56,897 nucleotides of DNA, taken from positions 1-56,897 of the forward strand of contig JADHXQ010000016.1 in the NCBI GenBank assembly GCA_016782885.1, read 5' to 3'. The notes below the pieces were generated by a model. That model saw only the letters and a list, made by a program, of their open reading frames with translations. It did not search any database and was not told the origin of the DNA. The stretch is from Phycisphaerae bacterium. GTDB taxonomy: Bacteria; Planctomycetota; Phycisphaerae; SM23-33. The position numbers and the translations under genes are program-made. How positions within the stretch are numbered: position 1 is the stretch's first letter; every line of letters begins with the position of its first letter. Of the stretch, positions 25,069-34,302 are shown one piece after another.

Positions 25069-25950
25069 ATGCTACAGTCCATGACAGGATTTGGCGCCGC
25101 TCAAGGCCGCTGCGACGGTGTGGAGTATTCGGTCGAGATGCGCGCGGTGAACCACCGGTACCTCAAGGTCTCGGTGAAGCTTCCCGAAATCTGGTCATCG
25201 GCGGAAGCAGACATTGAAAATCTGTTGCGCAGCAAACTCCATCGCGGGAGTATCGGATTGTCGGTGCGGATGAGGATATCCGACGAACAGGCCGCCTACA
25301 CCGTCAATACCGAAGCGCTGAAAAAGTACATAGACCAGCTAAAAGGACTGAAGTCGGATGCTGGAGAGAATCTCTCAATCGATCTGGCGGTGCTGTTGAA
25401 CATGCCCGGTGTGTGCAATCCGCCCCAGATGGACGACCTGCGTGAGCGCACTTGCGGTGAACTGATGGACCTGATCAACCAGGCGATCGATCATCTCCTG
25501 GAGATGCGCGCCCGCGAAGGCCAAGCCGTCCAGGACGACCTCCTGGCGCAATGCGATCAGGTCGAATCCAGTCTTGGTGTTGTCGGCGCGCGGTCGCCAC
25601 AGGTTACTGAAGACTACCACAAACGCCTTTGCGAGAGAGTGGAAGGGCTTATTGGAACCGCGAGGATTGACATAGACAGGGATTACCTCGCCCGCGAGGT
25701 CGCTGTCTTTGCTGACCGGTGCGACATAAACGAAGAGATATCGCGGCAGAACGGGCACCTGCGGCAGTTCCGGGAGACCTGCAGCAGTGATCAGCCCGTC
25801 GGGCGGAAGCTGGATTTCATCGCCCAGGAAATGCTGCGCGAAGCCAATACGATAGCGTCCAAGGCCAACGATTCCGAAATCGCGCGCGCCGTGGTCGATA
25901 TGAAGACCGCTGTTGACCGAATCAAGGAACAGGTTCAGAATGTATTATGA
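25069..25950 (+). CDS. yicC: YicC family endoribonuclease
   Basis: A 293-residue protein with the family opening LQSMTGFGAAQG, then EMRAVNHRYLKVSVKLPE, a central ARIDIDRDYLAREVAVFADRCDINEEISR stretch split across the catalytic core, and the C-terminal DFIAQEMLREANTIASKAND. YicC proteins are RNases implicated in small-RNA turnover. The gene is followed by gmk and rpoZ, the usual yicC-gmk-rpoZ order. Ribosome-site support for ATG 25069 is weak; ATG 25081 (MTGFG) is an alternative. Confidence 0.95.
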   Translation: MLQSMTGFGAAQGRCDGVEYSVEMRAVNHRYLKVSVKLPEIWSSAEADIENLLRSKLHRGSIGLSVRMRISDEQAAYTVNTEALKKYIDQLKGLKSDAGENLSIDLAVLLNMPGVCNPPQMDDLRERTCGELMDLINQAIDHLLEMRAREGQAVQDDLLAQCDQVESSLGVVGARSPQVTEDYHKRLCERVEGLIGTARIDIDRDYLAREVAVFADRCDINEEISRQNGHLRQFRETCSSDQPVGRKLDFIAQEMLREANTIASKANDSEIARAVVDMKTAVDRIKEQVQNVL

Positions 25951-25971
25951 ACCCGGCGGGATAACGGCGAA

Positions 25972-26553
25972 TTGAACGGACGATCTAAAAAAACCGAAAA
26001 AGGCAGAGTTATCGTGATTACCGGTCCGTCAGGTGTCGGTAAGAGCAGTATTGTTTCGCAAGCAAGGCTGCGCAGCGGTGCGGTGTTCAGCGTTTCGGCT
26101 ACCACACGCAAACCGCGCCCCGGCGAACAGGATAAAGAAGACTATTTTTTCATCGACAGCAGCACATTCAGGAATATGGTTGATGCCGGTGAAATGCTGG
26201 AATGGGCCGAGGTGTTCGGCGAGTACTACGGTACGCCGGCCCGACCGGTGCGCCAGGCAGTGGACCGCGGTGAGAGCATCATACTCGAGATTGACGTACA
26301 GGGCGCCGTGCAGGTTGCTCGAAAGCTTCCCGACGCGACGTTCATTCTCATCGCTCCACCGAGTATGGATGCGTTAAAGAGCAGGCTCACCGGGCGCGGT
26401 AGCGAAACGCCGCGGCAGATAGACAAACGATTGGGCGAGGCCGAAAGTGAGCTTCGTCTGGCCGGAGAAAGTGGTATATACCAGCACAAAGTCATAAATG
26501 ATGACCTCGATGCCGCGATCGAAAAGGTTGTGGCTGTGATTAATCAGGAGTAG
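25972..26553 (+). CDS. gmk: Guanylate kinase
   Basis: Phosphorylates GMP to GDP. The 193-residue protein has the P-loop ITGPSGVGKSS at about 16-26, the GMP-binding SATTRKPRPGEQDKEDYFF, EWAEVFGEYYGTP, and the second-half markers EIDVQGAVQVA and LTGRGSET. The start is read as TTG at 25972; the ATG at 25949 is followed by an immediate stop in its frame, and no other ATG precedes the P-loop. It lies 21 bp after yicC and 8 bp before rpoZ. Confidence 0.93.
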   Translation: MNGRSKKTEKGRVIVITGPSGVGKSSIVSQARLRSGAVFSVSATTRKPRPGEQDKEDYFFIDSSTFRNMVDAGEMLEWAEVFGEYYGTPARPVRQAVDRGESIILEIDVQGAVQVARKLPDATFILIAPPSMDALKSRLTGRGSETPRQIDKRLGEAESELRLAGESGIYQHKVINDDLDAAIEKVVAVINQE

Positions 26554-26561
26554 TTGCAGAA

Positions 26562-26798
26562 ATGATTGAGGACCTGAAAAGCGAAGAACTGATGAAGCAA
26601 GTCGGCGGAAAGTTCAAGCTGACCGCACTGATTCAACGTCGGATCAAGGAAATTGTCCATGGCGCCCGCCCGCTTGTCGAGCGAGAAGACGGAATGACCG
26701 ATCTCGAAGTGGTTGTCCGGGAGATCCGCGAAGGCAAGATCTCGATCGACTACGATGCATCGGGCGTGACACAACCGAAAGATCCGAAGGCGAAATAA
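26562..26798 (+). CDS. rpoZ: DNA-directed RNA polymerase omega subunit
   Basis: A 78-residue omega subunit, which binds the beta-prime C-terminus and helps assemble RNA polymerase. GGKFKLTALIQRRIKEIVHGARPLV corresponds to the conserved omega core (usually R-F-x-L-V-x-x-A-x-x-R-A-x-x-L), and VVREIREGKISI matches the A-L-x-E-I-x-x-G-K-I segment. AGGAG overlaps the end of gmk just upstream. The gmk-rpoZ-coaBC order supports the call. Confidence 0.88.
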   Translation: MIEDLKSEELMKQVGGKFKLTALIQRRIKEIVHGARPLVEREDGMTDLEVVVREIREGKISIDYDASGVTQPKDPKAK

Positions 26799-26819
26799 CG
26801 TCGCCTCGAGCCCCCGATG

Positions 26820-26843
26820 CAGTCGGTCCGCACAGACCGGCTG
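26820..26843 (+). terminator. Hairpin between rpoZ and coaC
   Basis: The arms CAGTCGGTC and GACCGGCTG (26820-26828, 26835-26843) pair with one G-U, extended by outer GCCC/GGGC. There is no T tract, so it may be an RNA-stability or attenuation element rather than a full terminator. Confidence 0.4.
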
Positions 26844-26896
26844 TTGGGCTTACGCGAATACCGTGGACCAAAGGCCGTTGCGCCCGGAGTTATGTT

Positions 26897-27532
26897 ATGT
26901 CATCTTTCGACAATAGCACAGCCGGTCAAGAGAGTCAGTCCGCCGGCAGCGCCCAGCCGCTTGTCCGCCACGAACTGCTGCTATGCGTTACCGGTGGGGT
27001 AGCCTGCTACAAATCCGCGGATCTCGCCAGCAAACTCACCCAGGGCGGCGCCTCGGTAACTGTGGCGATGACCGAAAACGCCTGCCGGTTCGTCGCTCCC
27101 CTGACCTTCCAGGCCGTTACGCGAAACAGGGTCTTTACGGACCTCTGGCCGGACGTTCAAGATCACGACTCCGGACACATCTCGCTGACCGAGCGGGCGG
27201 ACCTGATGATTATCGCACCAGCCACCGCAAACATGCTCGGCAAGATCGCCCGCGGTATCGCTGACGACCTGGTCTCGACGATGGCAATGTCGGCGGCGGG
27301 GGCCTGCGAAATGCTTGTCGCCCCGGCGATGAATACCCGGATGTGGAATTCACCGGCGTTGCAGGACAACATCAAGACGCTCGACGCCCGCGGTGTCCGG
27401 TTCATAGGTCCCAACGACGGACCGCTGGCGTGCGGGACCACCGGCCCGGGTCGAATGGCCGAACCGCACGAAATAGTCTCAGCCATCATCAGCATTCTCG
27501 ACCAGACCACGCCGAAGCCAGACCAAACCTGA
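26897..27532 (+). CDS. coaC: Phosphopantothenoylcysteine decarboxylase (CoaC-type flavoprotein)
   Basis: FMN-dependent decarboxylation of 4'-phosphopantothenoylcysteine in coenzyme A synthesis. The 211-residue protein has LLCVTGGVACYKSADLASKL at about 30-50, the catalytic His region HISLTERADLMIIAPATANM, the PAMNTRMWNSPALQDNI motif and the catalytic cysteine in LACGTTGPGRMAEP. Most bacteria have a fused CoaBC of about 400 residues; here the CoaB (synthetase) half is missing and the frame ends cleanly, so this is a stand-alone CoaC and the synthetase must be encoded elsewhere. GGAG is 8 nt before the ATG at 26897. Confidence 0.9.
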   Translation: MSSFDNSTAGQESQSAGSAQPLVRHELLLCVTGGVACYKSADLASKLTQGGASVTVAMTENACRFVAPLTFQAVTRNRVFTDLWPDVQDHDSGHISLTERADLMIIAPATANMLGKIARGIADDLVSTMAMSAAGACEMLVAPAMNTRMWNSPALQDNIKTLDARGVRFIGPNDGPLACGTTGPGRMAEPHEIVSAIISILDQTTPKPDQT

Positions 27533-27752
27533 CCGCCGCGCCGTCCTGACGGGGGATCATGCAGTATCCGCACGATAGCAGCAGGGCGATTCCCCGCCTG
27601 TTCGGACTGCAACTCTATTATTCGTCAAGAGATATCGCACGCAATCACCTGTCTCCGGATCAGATTTGCTCCCGGAGGGTTTGAATCATAAGTTTCCAAT
27701 GAACGCCGGGAGAGGTGTTTTTACTCCGTAGTGGGACCTTGGAGGAATGAAA

Positions 27753-28760
27753 ATGAAAAGAATGCTAATTACTACGATTGCGGTAACGCTTATTTGGGCT
27801 GGTGCGGCAAGGGCGGATCTGCTGGACGGCCCGTTGGGTTATTTCAACGTTTACAGCCTGGGGGACATCGGCAACTCTTCGGCGCCGTACCACAGCGACT
27901 TCCAGGGCGCCGCCGGAGCGGCGGGCGATGTTTACTTTGCCCAGTTTTCGCTGGCTGATGTTGAGGCACCGGCTGGTTATTCTATGCACGTTGGCGGGGC
28001 GGCAAGGCTCGGCGGCGGAAGCTATTACGGAAGCGTCGAGGCCGGCGGGAACGTCGACCTGGGTTTCCTGGATATCAGCGGGAGTGTCTTGTCCGGCGGC
28101 GACGTCTCGAACTTCGGCGGTGGGACGATCAAGGGCGATGTAATTGCGGCCGGGAGCGTTTCGCTGTCGCAACAGATGACCGTTTACGGCGACAAACTCT
28201 CGGGCGTGCCGTATTCTCCGATGGTGGACCACGCGGCGATGTCCGAGTTTTTCCGCGCGACTTCAGACAGCATTGGGGCGATGTCGGCGACAACCGTTGC
28301 GACAAACTCATGGGGTATGCTGCGCATCAACGCCCAGGGCGGCGATAACGTTGTGACCCTGGATGCGGCGGTGTTGAGAAACGCGTGGGGCCTGAGTATC
28401 ACCGGACCGGCCGACGCCGTGGTATACGTCAATGTCCTCAACGAGACCGTCGCGCTGGACTGGACCGGCTGGGAGTATCGTGGCGGGATATCCGCAGGCG
28501 ACGTCCTGCTGAACATGCCAAACGCCACGCGATTGACCTTGTCGTCCGCCAATGCGGTGAACATCCTTGCCCCGGACGCGGAGACGTATTTTGGCGCCGG
28601 GCTGATAGAAGGCGTCCTGGTTGTCGGCGGCCTGCAGGGCGGTGGGCAGGTCAACCTTGGCGGTTTCGATCACGCCCCCGTTCCGGAACCGGCGACCATG
28701 GTGCTGTTGCTGTCAGCTTCGGGTGCGGTTGTTCCGCGCAGGCGGCGCAGGGGGCGCTGA
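27753..28760 (+). CDS. Choice-of-anchor A family PEP-CTERM surface protein
   Basis: A 335-residue exported protein: signal peptide MKRMLITTIAVTLIWAGAARA, then a choice-of-anchor A-type domain (LGYFNVYSLGDIGNSS, then repeated G-G-D-V/G-G-N-V turns such as SVLSGGDVSNFGGGTIKGDV), and a PEP-CTERM tail with PVPEP, a hydrophobic stretch and RRRRRGR. Such tails are recognised by exosortase-type systems and removed during export to the cell surface or matrix. GGAGGA is 6 nt before ATG 27753; the ATG at 27747 abuts it. No exosortase gene is in the window. Confidence 0.88.
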   Translation: MKRMLITTIAVTLIWAGAARADLLDGPLGYFNVYSLGDIGNSSAPYHSDFQGAAGAAGDVYFAQFSLADVEAPAGYSMHVGGAARLGGGSYYGSVEAGGNVDLGFLDISGSVLSGGDVSNFGGGTIKGDVIAAGSVSLSQQMTVYGDKLSGVPYSPMVDHAAMSEFFRATSDSIGAMSATTVATNSWGMLRINAQGGDNVVTLDAAVLRNAWGLSITGPADAVVYVNVLNETVALDWTGWEYRGGISAGDVLLNMPNATRLTLSSANAVNILAPDAETYFGAGLIEGVLVVGGLQGGGQVNLGGFDHAPVPEPATMVLLLSASGAVVPRRRRRGR

Positions 28761-28868
28761 GGCGGGTTGTCATCGCTTCCAGTGTTTTGTCCGAGATGTT
28801 TTGACGGGTAATCAATGCCACATCCCCTTGGCGGCGATTTTGGGACCAGTGCGGAAACAGGCGCCGGA

Positions 28869-30638
28869 TCATCTCCGCGGTTTACCCTTCCGCTTGCCGC
28901 CCAGGAGCGTGTGGTGCATTCTCAGGCGATCGGCGTCGGTGCGGGCGACGGGGATGGGCTTACCGGACGGGTCGATACCGGCGTGGTACATCGCCGCGGC
29001 GAGCGTCCCGGGAAGCGGAATGAAGCACTGGATCTGCTCGGGCCGCCAACCGCGGCGGGCGAGCCACCGGGCCAGTTGCTCCATGTGCCGCCGGGTACAA
29101 GCGGGGAAAGCGGAAATGAGATAGGGGATCACGAACTGCCGTTTACCCGCGGCGGCGCATTCTTCTTCAAAAAGGTCCAGGAACCGCTCAAAGACCTTCA
29201 AGCCCGGTTTGCGCATGAGCCGCAGAACCTCGTCGCTCAGATGCTCGGGGGCGATCTTGAGTTGACCGCCGACGAAATCCCGGACCATGGCGCGGATGTA
29301 TCCGACATCCTTCAGAGCCAGGTCGTGCCGGATCCCGCTGGCGACGCGGACGTGTTTGACGCCATCGACGGCGCGGACCTTGTGCAGGAGTTCGATCAGG
29401 CGCATCTGGTCAACAACGAAGTGCGGGCATATGTCCGGGAACAGGCAGCTGGCCCGCCGGCAGCGGGCGGGATCGTCACCGCAGAGCCCCCCCCACATGT
29501 TGGCGGTAGGTCCGCCGACATCGCTGATGGAACCTTTGAAACGCGGGTGACGGGCCAGCGATTCGGCTTCGTCGAGAATCGACGCGGCGCCGCGAGAGCG
29601 GATCGTCCGCCCCTGGTGTACCGCGAGCGTGCAGAAGGAGCAACCGCCTCCACAACCGCGGTGGCTGTTGATGCTGAAGCGGATCATGTCGGCCGCGGGA
29701 ATCTTCTTCCCTTCATAGAATGGATGCGGTTCGCGCGTAAAGGGAAGTGCATGGAGTCGATCGAGTTCCTCCGCGGTCAGCGGTTGGGGGGGCGTGAGGA
29801 TGAGCGATCTGCCTTCGACGCGGTGTATCGAGCAGGCCGAGGCGTGATGCACGTGCTCCTCCATGGCCAGCGTGGCGGTCATCAGCTTCGCGGGGTCGGC
29901 CTGTATGTCTTCGTGGGAGGGAAGCTCTATCACTTTTTTGGCGGGGGGCAGATCGTCCGGGTTACCGATGTAAGCGGCGCCGGGGACGGACGGATCCCCC
30001 AGCGCAAGACCGTCCCGCAGGCGATGAGCGGCCGCGAGGATACCGCGCTCGGCCATACCGTACAGGAGCATGTCGGACTTGGCGTCCACGAGGATGGATC
30101 GGCGCAGCTTGTCCGTCCAGAAGTCGTAGTGGGTGATTCGCCGCAGTGACGCCTCGATACCGCCCAGGACGATCGGGAGCTTTGGGAACGCCTGCTTGAC
30201 AATACCGGCGTAGACGAGGCAGGCGCGGTTGGGGCGCGCCCCGGCGAGTCCCCCGGGCGTGTAGGCGTCGTCGTGACGTTTCTTGCGGAAGGCGGTGTAA
30301 TGGGCCAGCATCGAGTCGAGTGCTCCGGCGGTCACTCCCGCCATGAGCCTCGGCCGGCCCATGACGAGCAGGTCCCGGGTACTCGTCCATCGCGGTTGGG
30401 CGACGATCCCGACTCGATATCCGTGCAGCACGAGCCACCGCCCCAGCAGCGCCGCGCCGAACGAAGGGTGATCGACGTAGGCGTCGCCGCTGACCAGGAG
30501 CACGTCGATCTCCCGCCAGCCCAGCCGGTCCATCTCCCGGCGAGACATCGGGAGGACATGCGGCATGTGTACGGTATGCCGGCCGCGGGAGGCGGCAGGG
30601 CGTTGGGGGGCTGAAGGGTTTTTCGGTAGCGATGGCAT
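28869..30638 (-). CDS. ygiQ: YgiQ family radical SAM protein
   Basis: A 589-residue radical SAM enzyme. The N-terminal half has the YgiQ opening DVLLVSGDAYVDHPSFGAAL, GYRVGIVAQP and IVLGGIEASLRRITHYDFW. The 4Fe-4S cluster motif is CGGGCSFC inside SHRGCGGGCSFCTLAVHQGR, around residue 320. Later come HLSDEVLRLMRKPG and FIPLPGTLAAAMYHAGIDP. YgiQ proteins are conserved but their reaction is not established. The start may be a later methionine (MPHVLPMS), since the first ~24 residues are poorly conserved-looking. It converges on the PEP-CTERM gene. Confidence 0.92.
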   Translation of the reverse strand: MPSLPKNPSAPQRPAASRGRHTVHMPHVLPMSRREMDRLGWREIDVLLVSGDAYVDHPSFGAALLGRWLVLHGYRVGIVAQPRWTSTRDLLVMGRPRLMAGVTAGALDSMLAHYTAFRKKRHDDAYTPGGLAGARPNRACLVYAGIVKQAFPKLPIVLGGIEASLRRITHYDFWTDKLRRSILVDAKSDMLLYGMAERGILAAAHRLRDGLALGDPSVPGAAYIGNPDDLPPAKKVIELPSHEDIQADPAKLMTATLAMEEHVHHASACSIHRVEGRSLILTPPQPLTAEELDRLHALPFTREPHPFYEGKKIPAADMIRFSINSHRGCGGGCSFCTLAVHQGRTIRSRGAASILDEAESLARHPRFKGSISDVGGPTANMWGGLCGDDPARCRRASCLFPDICPHFVVDQMRLIELLHKVRAVDGVKHVRVASGIRHDLALKDVGYIRAMVRDFVGGQLKIAPEHLSDEVLRLMRKPGLKVFERFLDLFEEECAAAGKRQFVIPYLISAFPACTRRHMEQLARWLARRGWRPEQIQCFIPLPGTLAAAMYHAGIDPSGKPIPVARTDADRLRMHHTLLGGKRKGKPRR

Positions 30639-30659
30639 TTCAATTCCCTCGGCATTATA

Positions 30660-31466
30660 TCAGAGGGGCGCCAGGCGGTATATCGCCTCGAATTCCCTTG
30701 AGAGAATTGACATTACCACGATGTCCACGAGTTCCTCGTCGAGCATCCTGCACTCCCTGAGAATGCCCTCGAACCGCAGGCCCAGTTTCTCGTTGAGTTT
30801 GATGTTCTGCAGGTTAAAACCCGCCGTCCGGATGAACACGCGGTTCAGCTTCAACCGGTCGAAGGCATAGCCCAGCATGAGCACCTCTGATTCCTTGGCG
30901 TAACCCTTGCCCCGCGCGTCGGGGGATCCCAGGAGTTTGGCCATCTCCCCGCAGGCCGGAGACGCAGACAAGTTGAACAGCGATGTCAGACCGATCGGGT
31001 GGTCGCGGGCGTCATGGATAATAAAACTCTCGCGGGTATGTGTATCGGGCTGCGTTAACTCAGCCATGAGATCGCTGACCAGCGATCGGCTGAGGCTGTG
31101 TTGGATATCCTTGTCGCGAGCCCAGGTTTCCAGCAGCGGGCGGTCATCGGGCATCAGGGGGCGCAGGGAAACCCTCGCACCGCGGATGACTGTCCGGCCG
31201 CCCTCGGAGGTGCATTCGAACGGGACCTGGACGATTTTCGGTTGCGGGTGGTGGGGCTGTTCGACGTGCAGGTCGGGCTGGGCGAAACCGCGGTCGATCA
31301 CGTTACGCATTATCTCGCTGGTGAAGCTGATCAACTGCCCGGTCTCACAACCGGAGCGAATCAACTGCGTAACAACGGACTCAGCCAGAACGCGGCAGAG
31401 TATTTCGTCCTGCTTGCGTTTCTTTGCGATTGCTTCCGGGTCGTTCTTGGCGTTCTTATCGGCCAT
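30660..31466 (-). CDS. GNAT family N-acetyltransferase (RimJ/RimL type) with N-terminal extension
   Basis: Starting at MADKNAKNDPEAIAKK (31466), the product has 268 residues. Residues ~1-95 form a charged, helical extension not recognised as a domain. Residues ~95-265 are a RimJ/RimL-like acetyltransferase: GARVSLRPLMPDDRPLLETWARDKDI, then the acetyl-CoA loop LLGSPDARGKGYAKESEVLMLGYAFDRLKLNRVFI and NIKLNEKLGLRFEGILRE. The gene starts upstream of ygiQ on the same strand with a 22-bp gap to it. The acceptor is unknown. Confidence 0.82.
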   Translation of the reverse strand: MADKNAKNDPEAIAKKRKQDEILCRVLAESVVTQLIRSGCETGQLISFTSEIMRNVIDRGFAQPDLHVEQPHHPQPKIVQVPFECTSEGGRTVIRGARVSLRPLMPDDRPLLETWARDKDIQHSLSRSLVSDLMAELTQPDTHTRESFIIHDARDHPIGLTSLFNLSASPACGEMAKLLGSPDARGKGYAKESEVLMLGYAFDRLKLNRVFIRTAGFNLQNIKLNEKLGLRFEGILRECRMLDEELVDIVVMSILSREFEAIYRLAPL

Positions 31467-31688
31467 TGATTGCTCTCTGTTGCCGGACTTATCGGCGAGC
31501 GCTTCAGCCCGCTGCATGAAGTCTATACCTTGTTTTCGGCCAATGGAAGTGTGGGAATGAAGTACGGTCAGGTAATTCCCATGCGCTAACAGGTATTCCG
31601 GGCCTGGAGGAGCCTCTTGTCAGTGGCGCCGGGAGACGGTATTGTCAGCCTCCATGCGATTACGCAATCTTGCAGAAAGGGCCGACAC

Positions 31689-33044
31689 ATGAATGGATAT
31701 CGAATATGGGCGTCTGTATTTACTGTGCTGGCGGTGCTGGTCGGTTCTCTCGATGCAGCCGACGACGTCAAAGATACGACCGTGCCGCCGGCGGGCGCCC
31801 GCCCTCGGATTATCGCCACTACCGACGGCGAGATCGACGACCGCTGCTCGATGGTCCGATTCCTGCTCTACGCAAACGAGTGGGACATCGAGGGCATCAT
31901 ATACTGCAGCTCGAAGTTCCACTGGAAGGGGCACAGCTGGGCCGGCGAAAAGTGGATCGAGCGCGATATCGATATGTACGCCGGGTTCTACGATACTCTC
32001 AAGACTCACGCACCGGGTTTCCCCACGCCCAAACAACTCAAGACCGTGACGTTCGTGGGCAATATCGACCATGTGGGCGAGATGACCAAGGTCACGCCCG
32101 GCTCGCAGCGAATCGTCAAGGTCCTGTTGGACGACAAGCCCGGCCCGGTCTATCTGCAGGCCTGGGGCGGGACTAACACCATCGCACGCGCCCTGAAGAC
32201 TATCCGGGAAAAGCATCCCGACCAGGTCGCCAAAGTCACCAAAAAGGCGATCATTTTCATCATCCTCGATCAGGACAAGACGTTCCGCAGATACATCGAG
32301 CCCAACTGGCCGGGCCTGCAGATACTGGGCAGCTTCCGGCAGTTCGCGTGCATCGCCTATTCCTGGGACCGCAAGATACCCGGGGAACTTCACAAGTACT
32401 ACGACAGGGCCTGGATGCGGGAGAACATTCTCAGCGGTCACGGTCCGCTGTGCGCCAGGTACGAGCACCATTCGAAGAAGGGGTTCCGCAGCGAGGGTGA
32501 TTCGCCGGCCTTCATGCACCAGATTCTCGTCGGGCTGCGGAGCCTCGAGCATCCGGGCTACGGCGGGTGGGGCGGGCGGTTCGTCAGGGAGGGGCGAGGG
32601 CATAAGAGCACCTGGCGGGGCGCCCGGGACGACGGCGACGTGAACAAGCCGATATGGCGATGGTCGGCGGCTTTCCAGAACGACTGGGCCGCACGCGCCG
32701 ACTGGTGCGTCACGAAAGACTACAAGAAAGCCAACCATCCGCCGAAGGTCGAACTGACCGGATCTCCGGACCGGACCGCCAGACCGGGCGAGAAGATCAC
32801 ACTCAGCGCCAAAGGATCGAGCGATCCGGACGGGAACAAGCTGACCTGCAAGTGGTGGCGGTATGACGATGTGGACACCGCCAATACGAAGATCGAGATT
32901 ACCGGCGCCGACAAGGTTGACGCGAGTTTTGTCGTGCCTGACGAACCGGGCAAGACGATCCATATAATCCTCGAAATAACCGACGATGGCGACCCGCCAC
33001 TGACGCGGTACGCCAGGGTGATAGTGAAGGTCGCGGGCAAATAG
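31689..33044 (+). CDS. Exported DUF1593 (Sde182-like, nucleoside-hydrolase-like) protein
   Basis: Starting at MNGYRIWASVFTVLAVL (31689), the 451-residue protein has a signal peptide and a DUF1593 domain (residues ~35-320) opening with RIIATTDGEIDDRCSMVRFLLYAN. The TDGEIDD acidic cluster resembles the Asp cluster of nucleoside hydrolases. A C-terminal Ig-like module (~350-450, PPKVELTGSPDRTARPGEK, then SSDPDGNKLTCKWW) matches the Sde182 C-terminal domain. Family members are found in polysaccharide-degrading marine bacteria. It heads a plus-strand run with an oxidoreductase and two sulfatases, suggesting a role in using sulfated polysaccharides. AAAGGG lies about 9 nt upstream. Confidence 0.85.
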   Translation: MNGYRIWASVFTVLAVLVGSLDAADDVKDTTVPPAGARPRIIATTDGEIDDRCSMVRFLLYANEWDIEGIIYCSSKFHWKGHSWAGEKWIERDIDMYAGFYDTLKTHAPGFPTPKQLKTVTFVGNIDHVGEMTKVTPGSQRIVKVLLDDKPGPVYLQAWGGTNTIARALKTIREKHPDQVAKVTKKAIIFIILDQDKTFRRYIEPNWPGLQILGSFRQFACIAYSWDRKIPGELHKYYDRAWMRENILSGHGPLCARYEHHSKKGFRSEGDSPAFMHQILVGLRSLEHPGYGGWGGRFVREGRGHKSTWRGARDDGDVNKPIWRWSAAFQNDWAARADWCVTKDYKKANHPPKVELTGSPDRTARPGEKITLSAKGSSDPDGNKLTCKWWRYDDVDTANTKIEITGADKVDASFVVPDEPGKTIHIILEITDDGDPPLTRYARVIVKVAGK

Positions 33045-33059
33045 CAGAGGAACACGAAT

Positions 33060-34298
33060 ATGTCACGAGAGACTACAGAAACGACATCGGACCGGAAAAT
33101 AACGCGGCGCGGATTTGTCGGCGGGGCGGCCGGTGCGGCGATTGGTATGACGATCATGAAACCAACGCTGGCCAGGGGGGCGGAGGCGAATACAAAAATC
33201 AAGGCCGGCGTTATCGGGCTCGGCGGGCGAGGTTCGTGGATCGCCAATCTTGTCAAGAAGCACGGCGGGTATCAGATAACCGCCGTCGCCGACTACTTCG
33301 ACAAGGTCGCCCAGCGCGTCGGGGAGAAACTCGGTGTCGACAAGGCCAAGCGCTTCAGCGGTCTGTCGGGTTACAAGAAGGTCCTCGCCAGCGGGATTGA
33401 CGCGATCTTCCTGGAGACGCCCCCGTGCTTTTTCCCAGAGCATGCCGCGGCGGCCGTCACCGCTGGCTGTCACGTATACGTAGCCAAGCCCGTGGCGTGC
33501 GACGTGCCCGGATGCATGACGATCTCCGAGATGGCCCAAAAGTCAAAGACCGCCAGGAAGGTGTTCCTCGTAGACTTCCAGACGCGCACCGATCCAATGT
33601 ACATCAAGGGGATCGAGCACCTTCTCGCCGGCGATATCGGGAAGATCGGGATGCTGAGCAGCCGCTACATCGACGAGAGTTTCCACGACCCGCCGCGGAC
33701 CAAGACCATCGAATCCCGCCTCCAGCGCCTTGTATGGACCAACGACGTCGCCATCGGCGGCGGGATGCACGTCAACTGCGACATTCACGCGGTGGACGTC
33801 GGTCTGTGGATGGCCGGCGGACAGACGCCAATCAGCGCCGGCGGCGCCGGGGCGGTTTGCAGGTCAAATGCAAACGGGGACACCAACTACGTCTACTCGC
33901 TGACGTTCCAGTTCAAAGACGGTCTGATCCTGAATCACCGGGGCGAGCACCTGAGAAACTCCACCAGGTTTGCATCCGACTGTTTCGCACACTGCCAGCG
34001 GGGATACCTCGACACGCAGTACACCGGTCTGGTCAGGATGATCGGGCGGGGCGTGAAGTTCAACGGCGGAAAGGTCGAGGGCCTCTATGGGCAGGGTGCG
34101 GTGCGGAATATCGCGGCGTTCCACAAGTCCATCACAAAGGGCGACTTCACCAATCCGACCGTCAAACCCGGCGTCGACGCCACGCTGGCGACCATCCTGG
34201 GACGCCAGGCCGCCTCGCAAAGAAAAACGGTAACCTGGGACGAGATGATAAAAGCCAACAAAAAAGTACCGGTCGATCTCACCGGGCTGAAAGAGTAA
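33060..34298 (+). CDS. Gfo/Idh/MocA family oxidoreductase with twin-arginine signal
   Basis: A NAD(P)-dependent sugar/inositol dehydrogenase-like protein of 412 residues. The N-terminus has TRRGFVGGAAGAAIG, a Tat export signal, then the Rossmann motif AGVIGLGGRGSW at about 43-54. The family EKP catalytic motif reads AKP here (HVYVAKPVACD), keeping the lysine. The C-terminal alpha/beta domain is complete. Tat-exported Gfo/Idh proteins are expanded in Planctomycetota; the cofactor would be carried folded across the membrane. The DUF1593 gene is 15 bp upstream and the first sulfatase starts 4 bp after this stop, so co-transcription is likely. Confidence 0.9.
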   Translation: MSRETTETTSDRKITRRGFVGGAAGAAIGMTIMKPTLARGAEANTKIKAGVIGLGGRGSWIANLVKKHGGYQITAVADYFDKVAQRVGEKLGVDKAKRFSGLSGYKKVLASGIDAIFLETPPCFFPEHAAAAVTAGCHVYVAKPVACDVPGCMTISEMAQKSKTARKVFLVDFQTRTDPMYIKGIEHLLAGDIGKIGMLSSRYIDESFHDPPRTKTIESRLQRLVWTNDVAIGGGMHVNCDIHAVDVGLWMAGGQTPISAGGAGAVCRSNANGDTNYVYSLTFQFKDGLILNHRGEHLRNSTRFASDCFAHCQRGYLDTQYTGLVRMIGRGVKFNGGKVEGLYGQGAVRNIAAFHKSITKGDFTNPTVKPGVDATLATILGRQAASQRKTVTWDEMIKANKKVPVDLTGLKE

Positions 34299-34302
34299 TA
34301 CG

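Noticed and set aside
25972..26553. A frameshift at the start of gmk because no ATG is available
   Set aside because: A TTG start gives a protein of normal length with an intact P-loop, so no frameshift is needed.
28815..30149. A 444-codon plus-strand frame opposite ygiQ
   Set aside because: It is antisense to a gene with an intact radical SAM motif and has no domain of its own.
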